Below, in pieces: positions 29,908 through 40,514 of a stretch of DNA of 64,000 nucleotides. This DNA is from Symsagittifera roscoffensis (taxonomy: Eukaryota; Xenacoelomorpha; Acoela; Convolutidae). The stretch spans positions 26,126,833-26,190,832 of the forward strand of contig NC_087062.1 in the NCBI RefSeq assembly GCF_963678635.1. The letters run 5' to 3'. Position numbers and translations under genes: made by a program. Under the pieces are notes generated by a model that was not told the origin of the DNA, did not search any database, and worked only from the letters and a program-made list of their open reading frames with translations. The stretch's first letter is position 1, and each line of letters begins with the position of its first letter.

Positions 29908-29919
29908 TTTCCCCCTCTC
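29908..29919 (-). promoter_or_regulatory. Polypurine tract of the old gypsy element
   Basis: On the element strand GAGAGGGGGAAA ends exactly at the 3' LTR, as expected for the plus-strand primer. Confidence 0.7.
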
Positions 29920-29999
29920 GAAAATTTCAGACAACGTTTGAAATTCAGTCACAGGTTCACAAAGAACAATTCAATCAATGAGTTTAAAAGTTTAAAATT

Positions 30000-31633
30000 T
30001 CAGAGAGTTTTCTTTCCTTGTACTTGATCCGGCTTATTAGTCGCGCACATTGGTCTCCTTAGCTTCCTCCTCGGTGATGGTGACGGTGTATTTCCTGATG
30101 ACGACGGAATATCTCCCGGTGAAATTGGACTCGTTTGTAGTTTTTCCTCCCCCGATTTCTCCTCTATGTTCTTGACTGAATGTTTCAGTGGGGGTCCAAA
30201 GAACTGTGTCTGCCGCTTACTTCTGCCCGACGACCTTGAATTGCTCGAGACCTGTGAATCTTTATCTTCTTCACCGCTCTTTTTCTCTTTTCTTTTCTCT
30301 GGTCTCGTTTTGTCTGCTGTTTTGGTTTCCTCCGATCTCCTTTCCGCCACTCCTGAAGTTGTCTCTATCTTCGCATCCGTCTTTCCTTCCTTGCTCTGTG
30401 AAGTAATCTTCTTCTCCGCTTCTGTTACTGTCAATTGCTGGCCTTCCTCTGAGTTGCTTTGCGTTTTATTTTTCTCTGTTATTGGTACTGAGGATATTGG
30501 ACAGTCAATTCTCTCTAACACCTGGCTCGTACCCTGCACCTCCTTTGTTGAGATTCGTACTGCGGAAATTGGGCATTCTTTTGTCGTTTGCGCGTATTGC
30601 TTATTTGCTACCGTCGGTACCACATGCACCTCGTGCTCTGAAGTACTACTCGAGGACATAGTCAGGTCGATTATTCCACCGCTTGGAACTTCTCGTAGTA
30701 CGTTAGGCGGCGCTATGTATCTGGATGCTAAAGTTGGCGGATTCTTCTTTGCTATCTTCGTCAATGAGGAATATAACTTCATCGTCTTGGCTTGCAGTCT
30801 GTCCAATGTAGCGAATGCCCCTTCTTGTTTTCTGCATCTGAGTTCTCTGTCGACGATGAAACCGGCGAAACATCTGGTCTTGGCAAGATGTGTACTGGTC
30901 TACTTGGTCTACTTGAACTGCACTGGTGTAATCGCTTCCTCGGTGAGCTTGCGCCTGGTGTCTTTGTAGCTAAATCTGAACAATATAATGACTTGAATTT
31001 CGGTGTAAGCGATATGTGGTTCTTTCTAAATACTTTCCCATTTTCAGTGATGTAAGTATTGTTAGTGACTTTAACAATTTTCCCATTAAACAGTTTGAAT
31101 AAAGGTCGGCCCGATTTCCCGTCTAAAATTTTCCGATATACAACTACTTTCTCCGGGTAGTGAATCAGATCGAACTCACGGTTACTTGTTTTTGTTCTCT
31201 GCGCTGGCGTCTCCTGTTCTACTCTGAATCGGAGCGTCCCTTGGTTCAAGTCGCTTCTGAGGCTTGCTGCTAATAATGGATTTCGTTCTGTCAGTTTTCT
31301 CACCACCTCGGATCCATCCTTGTGTGTGAGCTGTCTTTTGTGCGATTTCCAGTCAGATGCTGCCTTCGCCAGAATCTCTAATGTCTTGATGCTATCTGGC
31401 TCTTCCTCTGGTTTCTTCAACTTTGGTGACAAGTCTCTGCTCACCATTCCCTTCTTCACCACCTTCAGTCTGGTTCTTGGGTCTGCCGATTCTCGCATTT
31501 CCTCCGGCTTCAGTAGGGATCTCTCCAGTTTCAGTTGATCTAGATTTAAAGAACAGATTAATTTATCCCTAAAAATAGACCATTCTGTAGTTTTCTTTTT
31601 ATAGTCTAAATACATCTTTCTACCAACCCACAC
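30000..31633 (-). pseudogene. C-terminal integrase tail of the old gypsy element
   Basis: Two long open frames (30779-31633 and 30000-30806) overlap in different frames. The first has LFNGKIVKVTNNTYITENGK, a small beta-barrel-like stretch. The second is Ser/Lys/Glu-rich and ends with SKRQTQFFGPPLKHSVKN, the kind of basic RxSxR...FG-P tail found after gypsy integrases. Antisense open frames here are shadows. It is long for such a tail; a separate env or accessory gene was not recognised. Confidence 0.5.
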
Positions 31634-32707
31634 CCGCGGTGGTCTGCTACTGGACTGAATACTTGATTTATTCCCTTAGATTTACAAAATTCTGCTAGTT
31701 TAGCGTTTTTGAATCCAGAATATTGGTCTGTCCTTAAATTCTTTGATATACTACGTTGGGGAAAATGATTGTTTAAAAAATTGAGGATTTTCTTGCTCCC
31801 TGAACTCCTGGTGATCATGGCAGATGGGTATTTTTAAAACCGATCAATTGCGACTGGTATAAATAGTTTTTTCCCCTTAGAATTGAGCATGGGACCAGCA
31901 AGATCTATTTTTTTTTAATTTTTCATTCACTCCCAAAAATTCTGGCAAAGGTTCTGCCGAACTGAATGATTTTGACGTTTTAAGGTTCTCACCATACGCT
32001 GAGCATGATCTGCAGGATTGGCACAAAACTATGATCTCCCTGTGCGTTTTTGGCCACCAAAGATATTGTGCTGCGTCCACCATCACCTCCTGTCCTGGGT
32101 GTGTCCTGTGCAATCGGGTCATTACCGCTTTCCGCACACATGTTGGAATTGCTACTCTGTTGTCAATAATAATGCAGTCACTGATTACTGAGGCGTCGTC
32201 CCAAAAGTTTGCCATGTAGCTGCCCAGTCTCAGAAATCCTTCTCTGTCCTTTGCTAAAATGTGTTTTCTTAGTTGACCTAACTGGCTGTCTTCTGTTGTC
32301 AGCTCTCCCAGTAGGTCCGCGTCAAGTATTTTGTGAATGCCTGTAGTGAAAAAATTCCTGTCTGAAGTTACTGGAGCTTCTTTTGTCCTCTTCTCTCCAA
32401 TCTCGTTTGCTATCATATTGACCCTCATTGTCTTCTTCAGTCTGTTTGCTCTGAAAATTGCGAGCTTTTCGGCGTAATTCGTCTTTTTTCTGTTTATGGT
32501 TGTGATCTTTTTCCTCTTCCTGCTCGTGGTTATCATTTCGACTGTCTGTCTTGCTTCGGTCTTGCTTCTCTCTCTGATTGGTTTTTTCATCTGCCTTCTT
32601 GATGGGAGATCAAATTTACTCATGTGTTTTCTCTGAAGTTTCGAGATTATTGCACTATTTTTAATTTCAGTTGAGCTGATGAGGTTTAAGTTTATAGCCG
32701 GAGACAA
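31606..32707 (-). pseudogene. Integrase of the old gypsy element
   Basis: The frame 31877-32707 gives a basic N-terminal part, then the zinc domain RLHRTHPGQEVMVDAAQYLW with CQSCRSC. A shifted frame, 31606-31818, continues with the core: RTDQYSGF (second catalytic Asp) and ADHRGCGLVERCI (Glu). The join between them is disrupted near 31830-31900, so it is not functional. Confidence 0.65.
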
Positions 32708-32717
32708 TGATTTCTAA

Positions 32718-33160
32718 TTATTTTTTAACTGAATATAACTCCGCCGCCTCTGATTGGTTAGATTCTATAACGACGCCCTCTCGTGATGAACTGGTTAGAT
32801 GTGACGAGGTTGTAAATAATTCAAGAGAAGACAATTTTGATTGGTTAAGACTTTCACCACATGAATTTCCGCCCTCTCGTGGTGAGTTGTAAATTTGCAT
32901 ATCGTTATTTGATTGGTTGAAAGTTTTACCGCGTAAAATTCCGATATGTACAAGAGGGATGTAAATTTGCATGAATTGATCTAAAAGGCTAATATAAAAA
33001 TGGCATGAAGATGCTCCCTCTCTCTGAAGTATGTATATTTGCATATCTAATTTTGATTGGATAAAACTTGAGCCGTCTGTATCGAATGTTTTATCGAAAT
33101 TGGCGGTTCTGCTTTGGTGATTTGATTGGATAAAAAATTTGCATGGATTCTTGACACCCC
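32718..33160 (-). repeat. About 72-bp minisatellite with octamer and CCAAT motifs inside pol
   Basis: Four octamers (ATTTGCAT on plus) at 32893, 32965, 33037 and 33137 alternate with five GATTGG (inverted CCAAT) at 32752, 32839, 32911, 33055 and 33124. The minus-strand frame reads repeated units beginning MQIY with REG or NQS elements, continuing from the frame above 33047 after one stop. It lies between RNase H and integrase. Confidence 0.65.
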
Positions 33161-33700
33161 CTTCCGGTTCCGGGAAGCTAGATGTTTTTTTTTGCTCGAA
33201 TTCACGTCGAACATGAGTTTCTTGGTATTTGATCTGTTTTTCTTTAGGTGAGCCTTAACTAGCTGAACGTTCCCAATTTCTTTGTCCGTTGCTGTTGTGT
33301 TGATCACCCTGCATGCTTCATCAATGTTCTCAATGGTTTTGACTACGAATTGCTCATCGTATTTTGACGTCGGCGGTGCCTCGAATTTAGAGTTCTTGAC
33401 AGGTAATCTGCAATTCCTATTTAGCTCCTGCGATGTGGGATTTCGTAATTTCAATTGGCAGCATTCTGTCTGCCCACCTGGTCAATCTGGAGTGATAGGT
33501 TTTGTTGCCGCAATTTTCTGTTAGTGCTGTGACTATGGCTTTGTAATCGGTTAGTATTTGAAATTGATCCCCCAGAAAGTAAATTCTAAAAAATTCACAT
33601 GACCTGACCACAGCGAGCAGTTCCAGTTCGTAAGTGCTGTACTTTTGTTCTGCTGCATTCAAGAATCTTGATGTGAAGACAATTGGTACTCATTTGTCTG
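33047..33700 (-). pseudogene. RNase H and linker of the old gypsy element
   Basis: NAAEQKYSTYELELLAVVRS and LTDYKAIVTAL at 33417-33662 are Ty3/gypsy RNase H landmarks. A linker (LPVKNSKFEAPPTSKYDEQF) continues to 33047 in an overlapping frame. Confidence 0.65.
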
Positions 33701-35170
33701 TTTCCAACACTTGCTCTAGCGCTGCCCCCAATCCTTCGTAACTTGCGTTACATTTGATCCTGGATTGTTTGGAAGCATCATAGTGGTGCATTTTGGGTAT
33801 ATTGGCGATTAGTTCAAGAATCTTTTGAAATGCATTGTTTGCTTCTTCACTCCAAATGAATTTTTCTTTATTATCTGCCTTCAGTGAAGATCGGAGTAGT
33901 TCAGTGTGTTTTTGAAGGTTGGGTATGAATCTGGACATGTGGTTTAATAAACCCATAAATGATCTCAGTTGTTTCAGAGATTTTGTTGGTTGTAATGCCA
34001 TTACTGCTTCTCTCTTCGAATGTTTTGGCCTCACTCCCGTCTGATCAATCTCGAACCCCAGCCAGATTAATTTGATTTTTTGAAAATTCGCATTTACTGA
34101 GTTTCAATGCGAATCCTTCTTTGTCTAATCTTGACAGAACATTGTCGACCATATCATTATGTTTCGTAACTGAGCCTTTCGATACTATTAAAATGTCATC
34201 TAAAAAACAAAATACTCCTTGAATCCCTTAGATTGTTTTGTCCCTTGCCTTCTGAAGTTCCTTCGGCATGTCTGTTAGTCCATAAAATCCGGTTTTAAAT
34301 CTGTATGTTCCGGTGAATTTTCCGAAAATTATGCTGAAATTATAGTGTTTGCTCACGGATTTGTCTAATGGAAGTTGGTTAAAGTAGTATTTCAGATCTA
34401 GTAACGTGAACCAGACTGTGCCCTCTGATTTGGATGTGATTATTTAGGCTTCTGAATCAAGGAGCTGTTGTAGATTTGGCATTTTAAACTTTTTTTTATA
34501 AATCTGTGAACCCATTGGTTTTGTGTCCATTGCTAATTTCACTGTGTCATCCTTTTTTGCTGTTATGACTACTGGAGCTACGAATTGTGCATTTGTCAAG
34601 TTTTAGTATGTGGCCTTCTCTTTTAAGTTTCTTTATTTCTGCTCCCACTTTGGCTTGTATATGAATTGGCACCCTTCTGCCCTTTTCCCGAACCGGTATT
34701 TGTGGTAATTTAAATAAAGTGAACACCTTGTGGTTCTTTGAGCGCCCCAATCTTTGGAATACGTCGTTGTATTTTTAAACAAATTTGTTCTTCCAGAAAA
34801 TGGATTCGGCTGATTCGCCTTCTGGCACTTCTGAGATTGTGTTTACTGCAACTTTCGAAGGTTTAAGTTGTGTTGTTACTATCCCCAGTTCTGGTTGGAT
34901 ATCTAATCCTAATAAGCATCTGGTTCTATTCTCGGAAATTAAAAATTTTGCGCCTTCTATTTTCCAACCATTTGAATAGATATCGATTTCTAGTGTTCCG
35001 AAAAGTTTTATCGGTTTATGGTTGTAGTCGACGTACGTTGTGTTTAACGGGTTCTTATCTAGGAATATAATCATTGCGTTGGGATCTTTTCCTAATAGTG
35101 TTTCTGCTGTGCGTTTATTGACAAATGAGGCTGGACTTCCAGTGTCAATAGTTGCGCTGAATAATGAGCC
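33690..35170 (-). pseudogene. Protease and reverse transcriptase of the old gypsy element
   Basis: The protease active site ATIDTGSPASFVN lies near 35160-35120 and continues in frame to 34775. RT begins with PVREKGRRVPIHIQAKVGAE (34547-34750). A run with LLDLKYYFNQLPLDKS follows, then the catalytic box FCFLDDILIVSKG near 34220. Connection-region sequence (SLKQLRSFMGLLNHMSRFIP) is at 33690-34034. At least two stops and frame changes separate these blocks, so no functional enzyme is encoded. Confidence 0.7.
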
Positions 35171-35379
35171 TCTTGTTTTTAGCGTTGTTCTAAAGCACTT
35201 AGTTTTCCCGGTTGCAGAGTTGATTACTTCTAAATTCTTGACTGTTTCCGTTTGTAATGATGTGTCCGAGATCTTTAGGACTGAATACTTTCCTTCACTA
35301 TCTGAGTCTATGAAGTTACAATACTCTTCTTCGTCCGGTTCTGGTTGTTCGACGTTGGCAACTTGAGTACTGCTACAAC

Positions 35380-36346
35380 CTTTAGCGAAGCGTCCCTTTT
35401 TTCCTTAACTTCTGCATGTTGCTCCTCTGGCTTGGCATTTGGCCTTCAGGTGTTCAGGGGTTGGCATATGGTGTTGAGGTGTGAATCTTCTCCCACAGAA
35501 ATTACATGGTTTGAATTGAGTGGTTTAAAATTTCCTTTCCCTAGCGCTCTGTTCATTCTGTTTTGAACTTTGTTCTTCGATTGGACGGACATCAGTGGTT
35601 CTTGCTTAACCCGAAATTGATTAAATGAATTTATGAAAATCGCTGAATTACTTACTGTAGACGGGTTCTGCTTTTAGAGAGTATTCGCCGTTACGTATCC
35701 TTCTTTTGTAGCAATGCCGATTTGAGTGTTTAGTCTACTGTAGCTCCTGGTCTGATGCAAAGCTCTCTTTGCATGTCAGAGAATCTCATTTCTGCGGTGA
35801 ATATGTCGCGGATAACTTCATTTTCGATGTCCTCCGTCCAACCACATTATGAAGCTTGACCTGCTAGGCGAAGGTAAAACGATTCGAGACTCTCTTTGTC
35901 CCCATGTGATGCGTTGTAAATTTGCATCCTTTCAATGATGTAATTCTTCTCACGTCTGAATAATTGTTCACAGGCGTCGTAAAAAAATTTGAATTTTACT
36001 GAATTGAGATTGACGTGTGCTTGTTGTTGTAGGAATCTTTTCTTCCCTTTGTTTCCAAGGGCGAAGATTAGCCTCGATTTTATCCGTGCATTTGCTTCGT
36101 GATAAAATATATTTGGACTTATTTTGGGTCCCTTCTTTCTTCTATCTTCGTTTGCTTCGTTTGTTTTCCTGACTGCTGCTTCATTTCTTGCGGTTCTGTC
36201 ATCCGCTTCTTCCGCCGTTTCTGAACTTGGAATTGGTTCAAGTTTTGGCGGAGGATCGTCATGTACCGTTGCCGGGTTGAAAGTAGGATAATCGGGTCAC
36301 AGTTCTCCTTGAGTGATACAGCGAGAAAGAATTGACCTATGCACAC
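35380..36346 (-). pseudogene. Gag remnant of the old gypsy element
   Basis: Short open runs below the primer site encode basic, charged sequence (for example KRRKKRMTEPQEMKQQ). At about 35500-35390 is a Cys/His cluster, CNFCGRRFTPQHHMP then CQARGATC, a zinc-finger-like RNA-binding motif. Stops interrupt the frame. Confidence 0.5.
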
Positions 36347-36431
36347 CTCCCAAGGATAAGGAGTTCAGCTGACGGTTTAAACCAGAAGGAATGGACTACT
36401 AGCAGTTCCGTCCTATCTTCAGAAGAAGAAA

Positions 36432-36446
36432 CTGCTGGCTGCGCCA
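36432..36446 (-). promoter_or_regulatory. Primer-binding site of the old gypsy element
   Basis: On the element strand TGGCGCAGCCAGCAG follows the LTR directly. It is close to the complement of animal tRNA-Ser 3' ends (TGGCGCAGTCGGC...), so tRNA-Ser is the likely primer. Confidence 0.6.
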
Positions 36447-36722
36447 TGTGATATTCCCTAAATCTTATCTGAAAACTGAACTAATAATACAGTTGAACTA
36501 ATAGTAAAGTTAAATAAGTAAATACGGATCATTGATTAGAAGGTAGTTATAATCTTTCAATAGCTAACGAAGAGTGAGTCCTGGTTTTAGCACCAGCAAG
36601 CTGTTAGATCAATAGACAAGATTGGCAGGTCTCTAATTCGCATTAACCAAATGATCTGTAACATGATGCATAGTTCATTCTTTACGTCCTCTATCCTAGG
36701 TGGTCAACTCACTACCACCACA
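36447..36722 (-). repeat. 5' LTR of the old gypsy element, 276 bp
   Basis: On the element strand it begins TGTGGTGG and ends ATATCACA. It is the partner of 29574-29907. Confidence 0.82.
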
Positions 36723-36727
36723 GAGAA

Positions 36728-38135
36728 AAACTATATTTGTGGAAAAAGTGAAAAAATTTTCTAAAGCGTCTCAAAAAAAAAATAAAAAAACCAAATCCTA
36801 TGCGTTTTCATTATACCTGTTTTTATCAAACAGGAACTTGAAATTGATAACATAGTAGCTGTGGGAGCGGATAAAAAAATAGTTTTCACCGTTATCCTTT
36901 TTTTATTTACAGAAAACTATTCCGCGAGACAAATTAAAGAGCAATCGAAACTTGAAAGAGTTCAGCACTGATTCGAACAAGCTTGTTTTAGATTTTCAAT
37001 CATGAGCGCTAATGAATATTTGAAGCCACAACTGTTGTCAGTTTTTTGCTAGAATGTCGGCACTTGTCTTCTGAAATCAATTTGCTGCTTAAACTTTTCA
37101 CTTTATCGAGCGACAATACTATTTAACACCTATTCTACAACTAGTGTTTTTGGACGAAAAACAAGAAATAAAGCTGAGCAAGCATTCCACATAATTGCTT
37201 AAAAGGTCAAAATCAAAACAATTTGCCAAATTTTGACGCTATCTGAGAAACGCTATTTCATTTGGTTAATATGTCCGTTTGTGGCTTATGGGTTTTCATA
37301 AAAAACATGCCCTTGAAGTGCTCGCGTGATACCAAAATTTGTACAGCTCACTGTGAAATTTCTGTTATCTGAAGTAGTTTTTCGGACTTCTCTCAGTGAA
37401 TAATGATGCCAGCAAAAAACCGGTTCAAGGGCAGAAATAATTGAACTGATTGACGATTATTTCAGAACTTGCAAGTTAAAAAGCTCACCTACAAAGCCTT
37501 CATCACATTGCTTACAAAATTGTGCAAATTTTCAGCTGACATCAATTAGGAAAATTACGGTTACCTAGAATAACGTATCTGCAACAATAGTTAAACATAA
37601 ACTATACGAGCCCGGTTGAGTTGACAGGAAACATAATCGCTGATTCAGAGTTATATCAATTTTGTTGAAAAACACATGGCCAATTCAGGCATATCCCATT
37701 TTTATGAAATTTTTATCGATGGTTCAGGGGTATTTCATGGCTAATTTTCCCAGCAATAATCATGGATAATTTAGCCATGAAAACTCCCTGAAACAGCGCT
37801 GAAAAAAAAAATCAAAATTTCAAATGAGATTCAAAGTATTGTCACGTGTCGTTACAAAATTCAAAAATTACATATTTAGCATCAAAGTAAAACAATTGTT
37901 GCTACCAACTGCTGAAAACAACTTAGAAACGCAATTTTTTTCGCGAAAATGTAGAAAATAAGTAAGTTTTTAAAAGTTTTTTTTGGGCTAGAAAGTTTTT
38001 TTTTTCCAATCTGAGCTTCGATTCATCACTGAAAGTGTCGTTTTTTTTTCAGATTGACTGCATATTTCAAGTTATCATTTGTTGTTTTTGGGTTATTTTG
38101 CATTAAGCATTCGCATATTCGGGATACAGCAGTTC
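36728..38135. other. Spacer with one dispersed repeat
   Basis: AT-rich, with no supported gene. The segment 37612-37800 is an inverted relative of 56345-56625: CCCGGTTGAGTTGACAGGAA here against the reverse complement of TCCTGTTAACTCAATCCGGG there. TCATGG/GATTCA-type short repeats follow it. Confidence 0.5.
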
Positions 38136-38501
38136 ATGGCAAAACGTCGCGATAAAGTTTGCCCAGGCACGTTTTGTATTTCAAGGTTTCGTGCAGGTAT
38201 AAGGTTTGGGGTGGGTATAAAATTTGCGAGCTTTATGAAATCAGCATTTATAATGAAAGTAATTTATGAACAAAATAAGTTAAGTCAATGCATTCATTGT
38301 AACCGATTAAAAGATTTGAAATTTAAGGATCTGCCGTTCGACGAGGAACAAGTTAAAGAAAATGTTGCTTTGAGGAGGAAAAATGAGCGCTTCCTCACAG
38401 TTATTCTCGAAGGCCCCGATTACACAGGTATCAAGGGTTTCAAGGAAGTAATCAGAAACCTTATTCTAAAGGGTCCAAGAACCCAGTACCAGTCACCGCA
38501 G
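38136..38501 (+). CDS. Candidate 122-codon first exon of unknown gene
   Basis: ATG at 38136 opens a frame (MAKRRDKVCPGTFCISRF...) that runs to a good donor, CAG/GTAAAA, at 38501 with a whole number of codons. The C-terminal half is charged and regular (FKDLPFDEEQVKENVALRRK, then VILEGPDYTGIKGFKEVI), unlike random AT-rich sequence. C-HC-type residues (QCIHCNR) could bind zinc. No family was recognised and no following exon was found. It is interrupted or ended before the Polinton insertion at 38835. Confidence 0.3.
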
Positions 38502-38834
38502 GTAAAATGCTTTTAACAAATTTTTGTTTTTCGAGAAATGTGCTGGCTTTTGAGTGGTTATTGAATTCAAATGCGAGTTTGACGCGTTAAACTTTCGGGA
38601 CTTCGTGCAAATGAACTTGAATCTAGTGTTTGAAAGGTACGAAAGTGCGAACCGAAGACAACGTCACGCAAGAAAGAATGTAGGTTGGGAAACCGTACCC
38701 ACGTCGTGAACCAGTTTGTGAACTGGACTAAAGAACTACTATCTAGAAAATTCATGCTCATTGTTCCACCATTTATGTTTTGATTTTCACCTTTTCTATT
38801 CTGATAATTGTGATGTTCCTCAAAATATAACTGA

Positions 38835-39079
38835 AGTAGTATTGTAATCCGCTGTGTGTCCTAAGGGGGGGGGGGGTCTTTTCGACGGTAGGGGTCTTTG
38901 GGTTCCTACCAAAAGTAGGGTCCAAAAGGACCCAACTTTTTTAAAGACCCCAAAGTACCCTGCCCGAAATAAAAAGACCCCTCTCTTAGGACACCCGACA
39001 GACAAAATACTTTGGTATTTATTTTCGCGCGGTGGTTAAATTTAATCCCTTCCAAACTTTCCCACCACTAAATAAGTAT
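38835..39079 (+). repeat. Left TIR of the Polinton
   Basis: Matches the reverse complement of 56106-56349 with scattered substitutions. Bases 38856-38994 form an imperfect palindrome centred on GGGTCC-AAAA-GGACCC, with ends GTGTCCTAAG and CTTAGGACAC, so the TIR can fold on itself. It includes a run of about twelve G. Confidence 0.93.
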
Positions 39080-40028
39080 GGGTATATCCGGCTGCGGTTT
39101 TTTCGCTTATTTTTATCTAAAAGCTAATCCTTTTCGTTCATATAAATATGAGTTTACATAAAGTACCATTCATATTTCCTTTTAAAAATTTTTGGTAATT
39201 ATTGTTCGTTTCTCTTTCTTATTTTATTTTCAAACTTATTTCCAAGTCTCCCTTAATTTCGACTTGCACTATTTTGATTCTTTTAGCCTTACTATTAGCT
39301 TACTTTGGGAAACTTCGCTCCTGCTTCAATCCTTCGCTCCTGCTTCAAGGGTAAGTTGCAATTACCAGTCTCTTTTGCGCCGGTCTATTTAACTTAAAAC
39401 AATGTTTGCTGAATGTTTTATATTTACAAATGTACAGCCGTAATTCCAAGTAACAAGGCAATTTAGCCGACATTTTCAAGTGAAAAATTTTATTGATCAA
39501 CTTTATCAAGTTTTCTCCTTTTTTTCTGACTAGAACGAACAGACGCTTCTGTTAGAATGAATGGATTATTGATAGGCGGAGGGTCTCTTGAACTGCTAGC
39601 TGCGCTTTCTTCTTGAAGCTCTTCCTCCGTATAGCTTTCTTGAAGAAAGCCCCAATCTGGGACCCGGAATTCCGGCGATTGCCAGCTTTCGCTGTTTTCG
39701 CTGCTATAAGTCGGGGTATTTGTCAACTGTGAGTTTGCCCACTCGCTTTCTTCCGCAATGGCCTCGATGAACACATTTTCTTCTGTAGACCTGTGTCCAA
39801 AGGGCAATGTAGCTATCCCGTCGAATAGTAAGAACCGCTTACTATCGAAGGGAGAAAGGGCAATTCGGTTCTGCGCTATGGTTATGTTGGTATGGACTTT
39901 CGATTTTATTGAGTAGTTGTATATACGAAGGGTTTTTCCACTCAGTAATGTTTCCCTGAACCTCTGGTGTGTAAGTTGCTGCTGGGAGTGTTGTACTACT
40001 CCTTTTGCACTCCTTTTGCTAGTTGAAT

Positions 40029-40514
40029 CTAAATGAAGAACAAAGATTAGCCCATAAACATATTTTAGCTTTGTAAGCCCAGTTCTAGTATTAATAACGA
40101 AAACGGTTCCCAAATTTGAATATTTTGAAGACTCAATATCTAATAACATTCCAATTTTTTCAATTCCAAAAAGTTTAAATATCTTAATTCATTCCAAATC
40201 ATAAAAACTTCAAATCGTGTCATTATCAAAAAATCATTCCATGTCAAAATTTTATATTTGTTCACGTCAAAAGTTACAAAAGTGCGTTTGTGGTGAGTAT
40301 TTGTTTAAAACATTTTAAATGATGAATGGTTCTTCATTTTAAGTTTTTAAATGAAGAATCAGAGCCTTTCAGGGCTAGTTATGTCTAATTAAATTGACAG
40401 GGATCAACAAAAGTTATGAATTTGGTCCCAACAAGATCCAAAACCCCAATGAAGGGAACCCTTAATGTAAAGAAATGGAGGGGGCTTGGAGAGGTGCTTT
40501 TTTTTAATACTAAC
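40029..40514 (-). other. Intron in PolB (486 nt)
   Basis: Donor GTTAGT at 40514, acceptor TTCATTTAG ending at 40029. It joins phase 1 (G) to AT, making an Asp between LKYA and STSKRSAKG, which restores the PolB C-terminal order. Confidence 0.7.

Larger units (their letters stand above)
29574..36722 (-). mobile_element. Old Ty3/gypsy LTR retrotransposon, frame-broken
   Basis: A 7.1-kb element on the minus strand, flanked by the 5-bp target duplication GAGAA at 29569-29573 and 36723-36727. Its 5' LTR is on the right. A primer site next to that LTR, a zinc-finger gag, a DTG protease, RT with FLDD, RNase H, integrase and a long basic tail follow in Ty3/gypsy order. The LTRs differ at many positions and in length, and most genes carry stops or shifts, so the copy is old and inactive. 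Confidence 0.85.

Noticed and set aside
30166..30969. 267-codon plus-strand ORF antisense to the gypsy tail
   Set aside because: It is the complement of the long minus-strand tail frames and has no motif; retroelement order explains the minus strand.
38820..39039. Two 61-codon ORFs in the left TIR
   Set aside because: Both arise from the palindromic TIR; equivalents appear in the right TIR.
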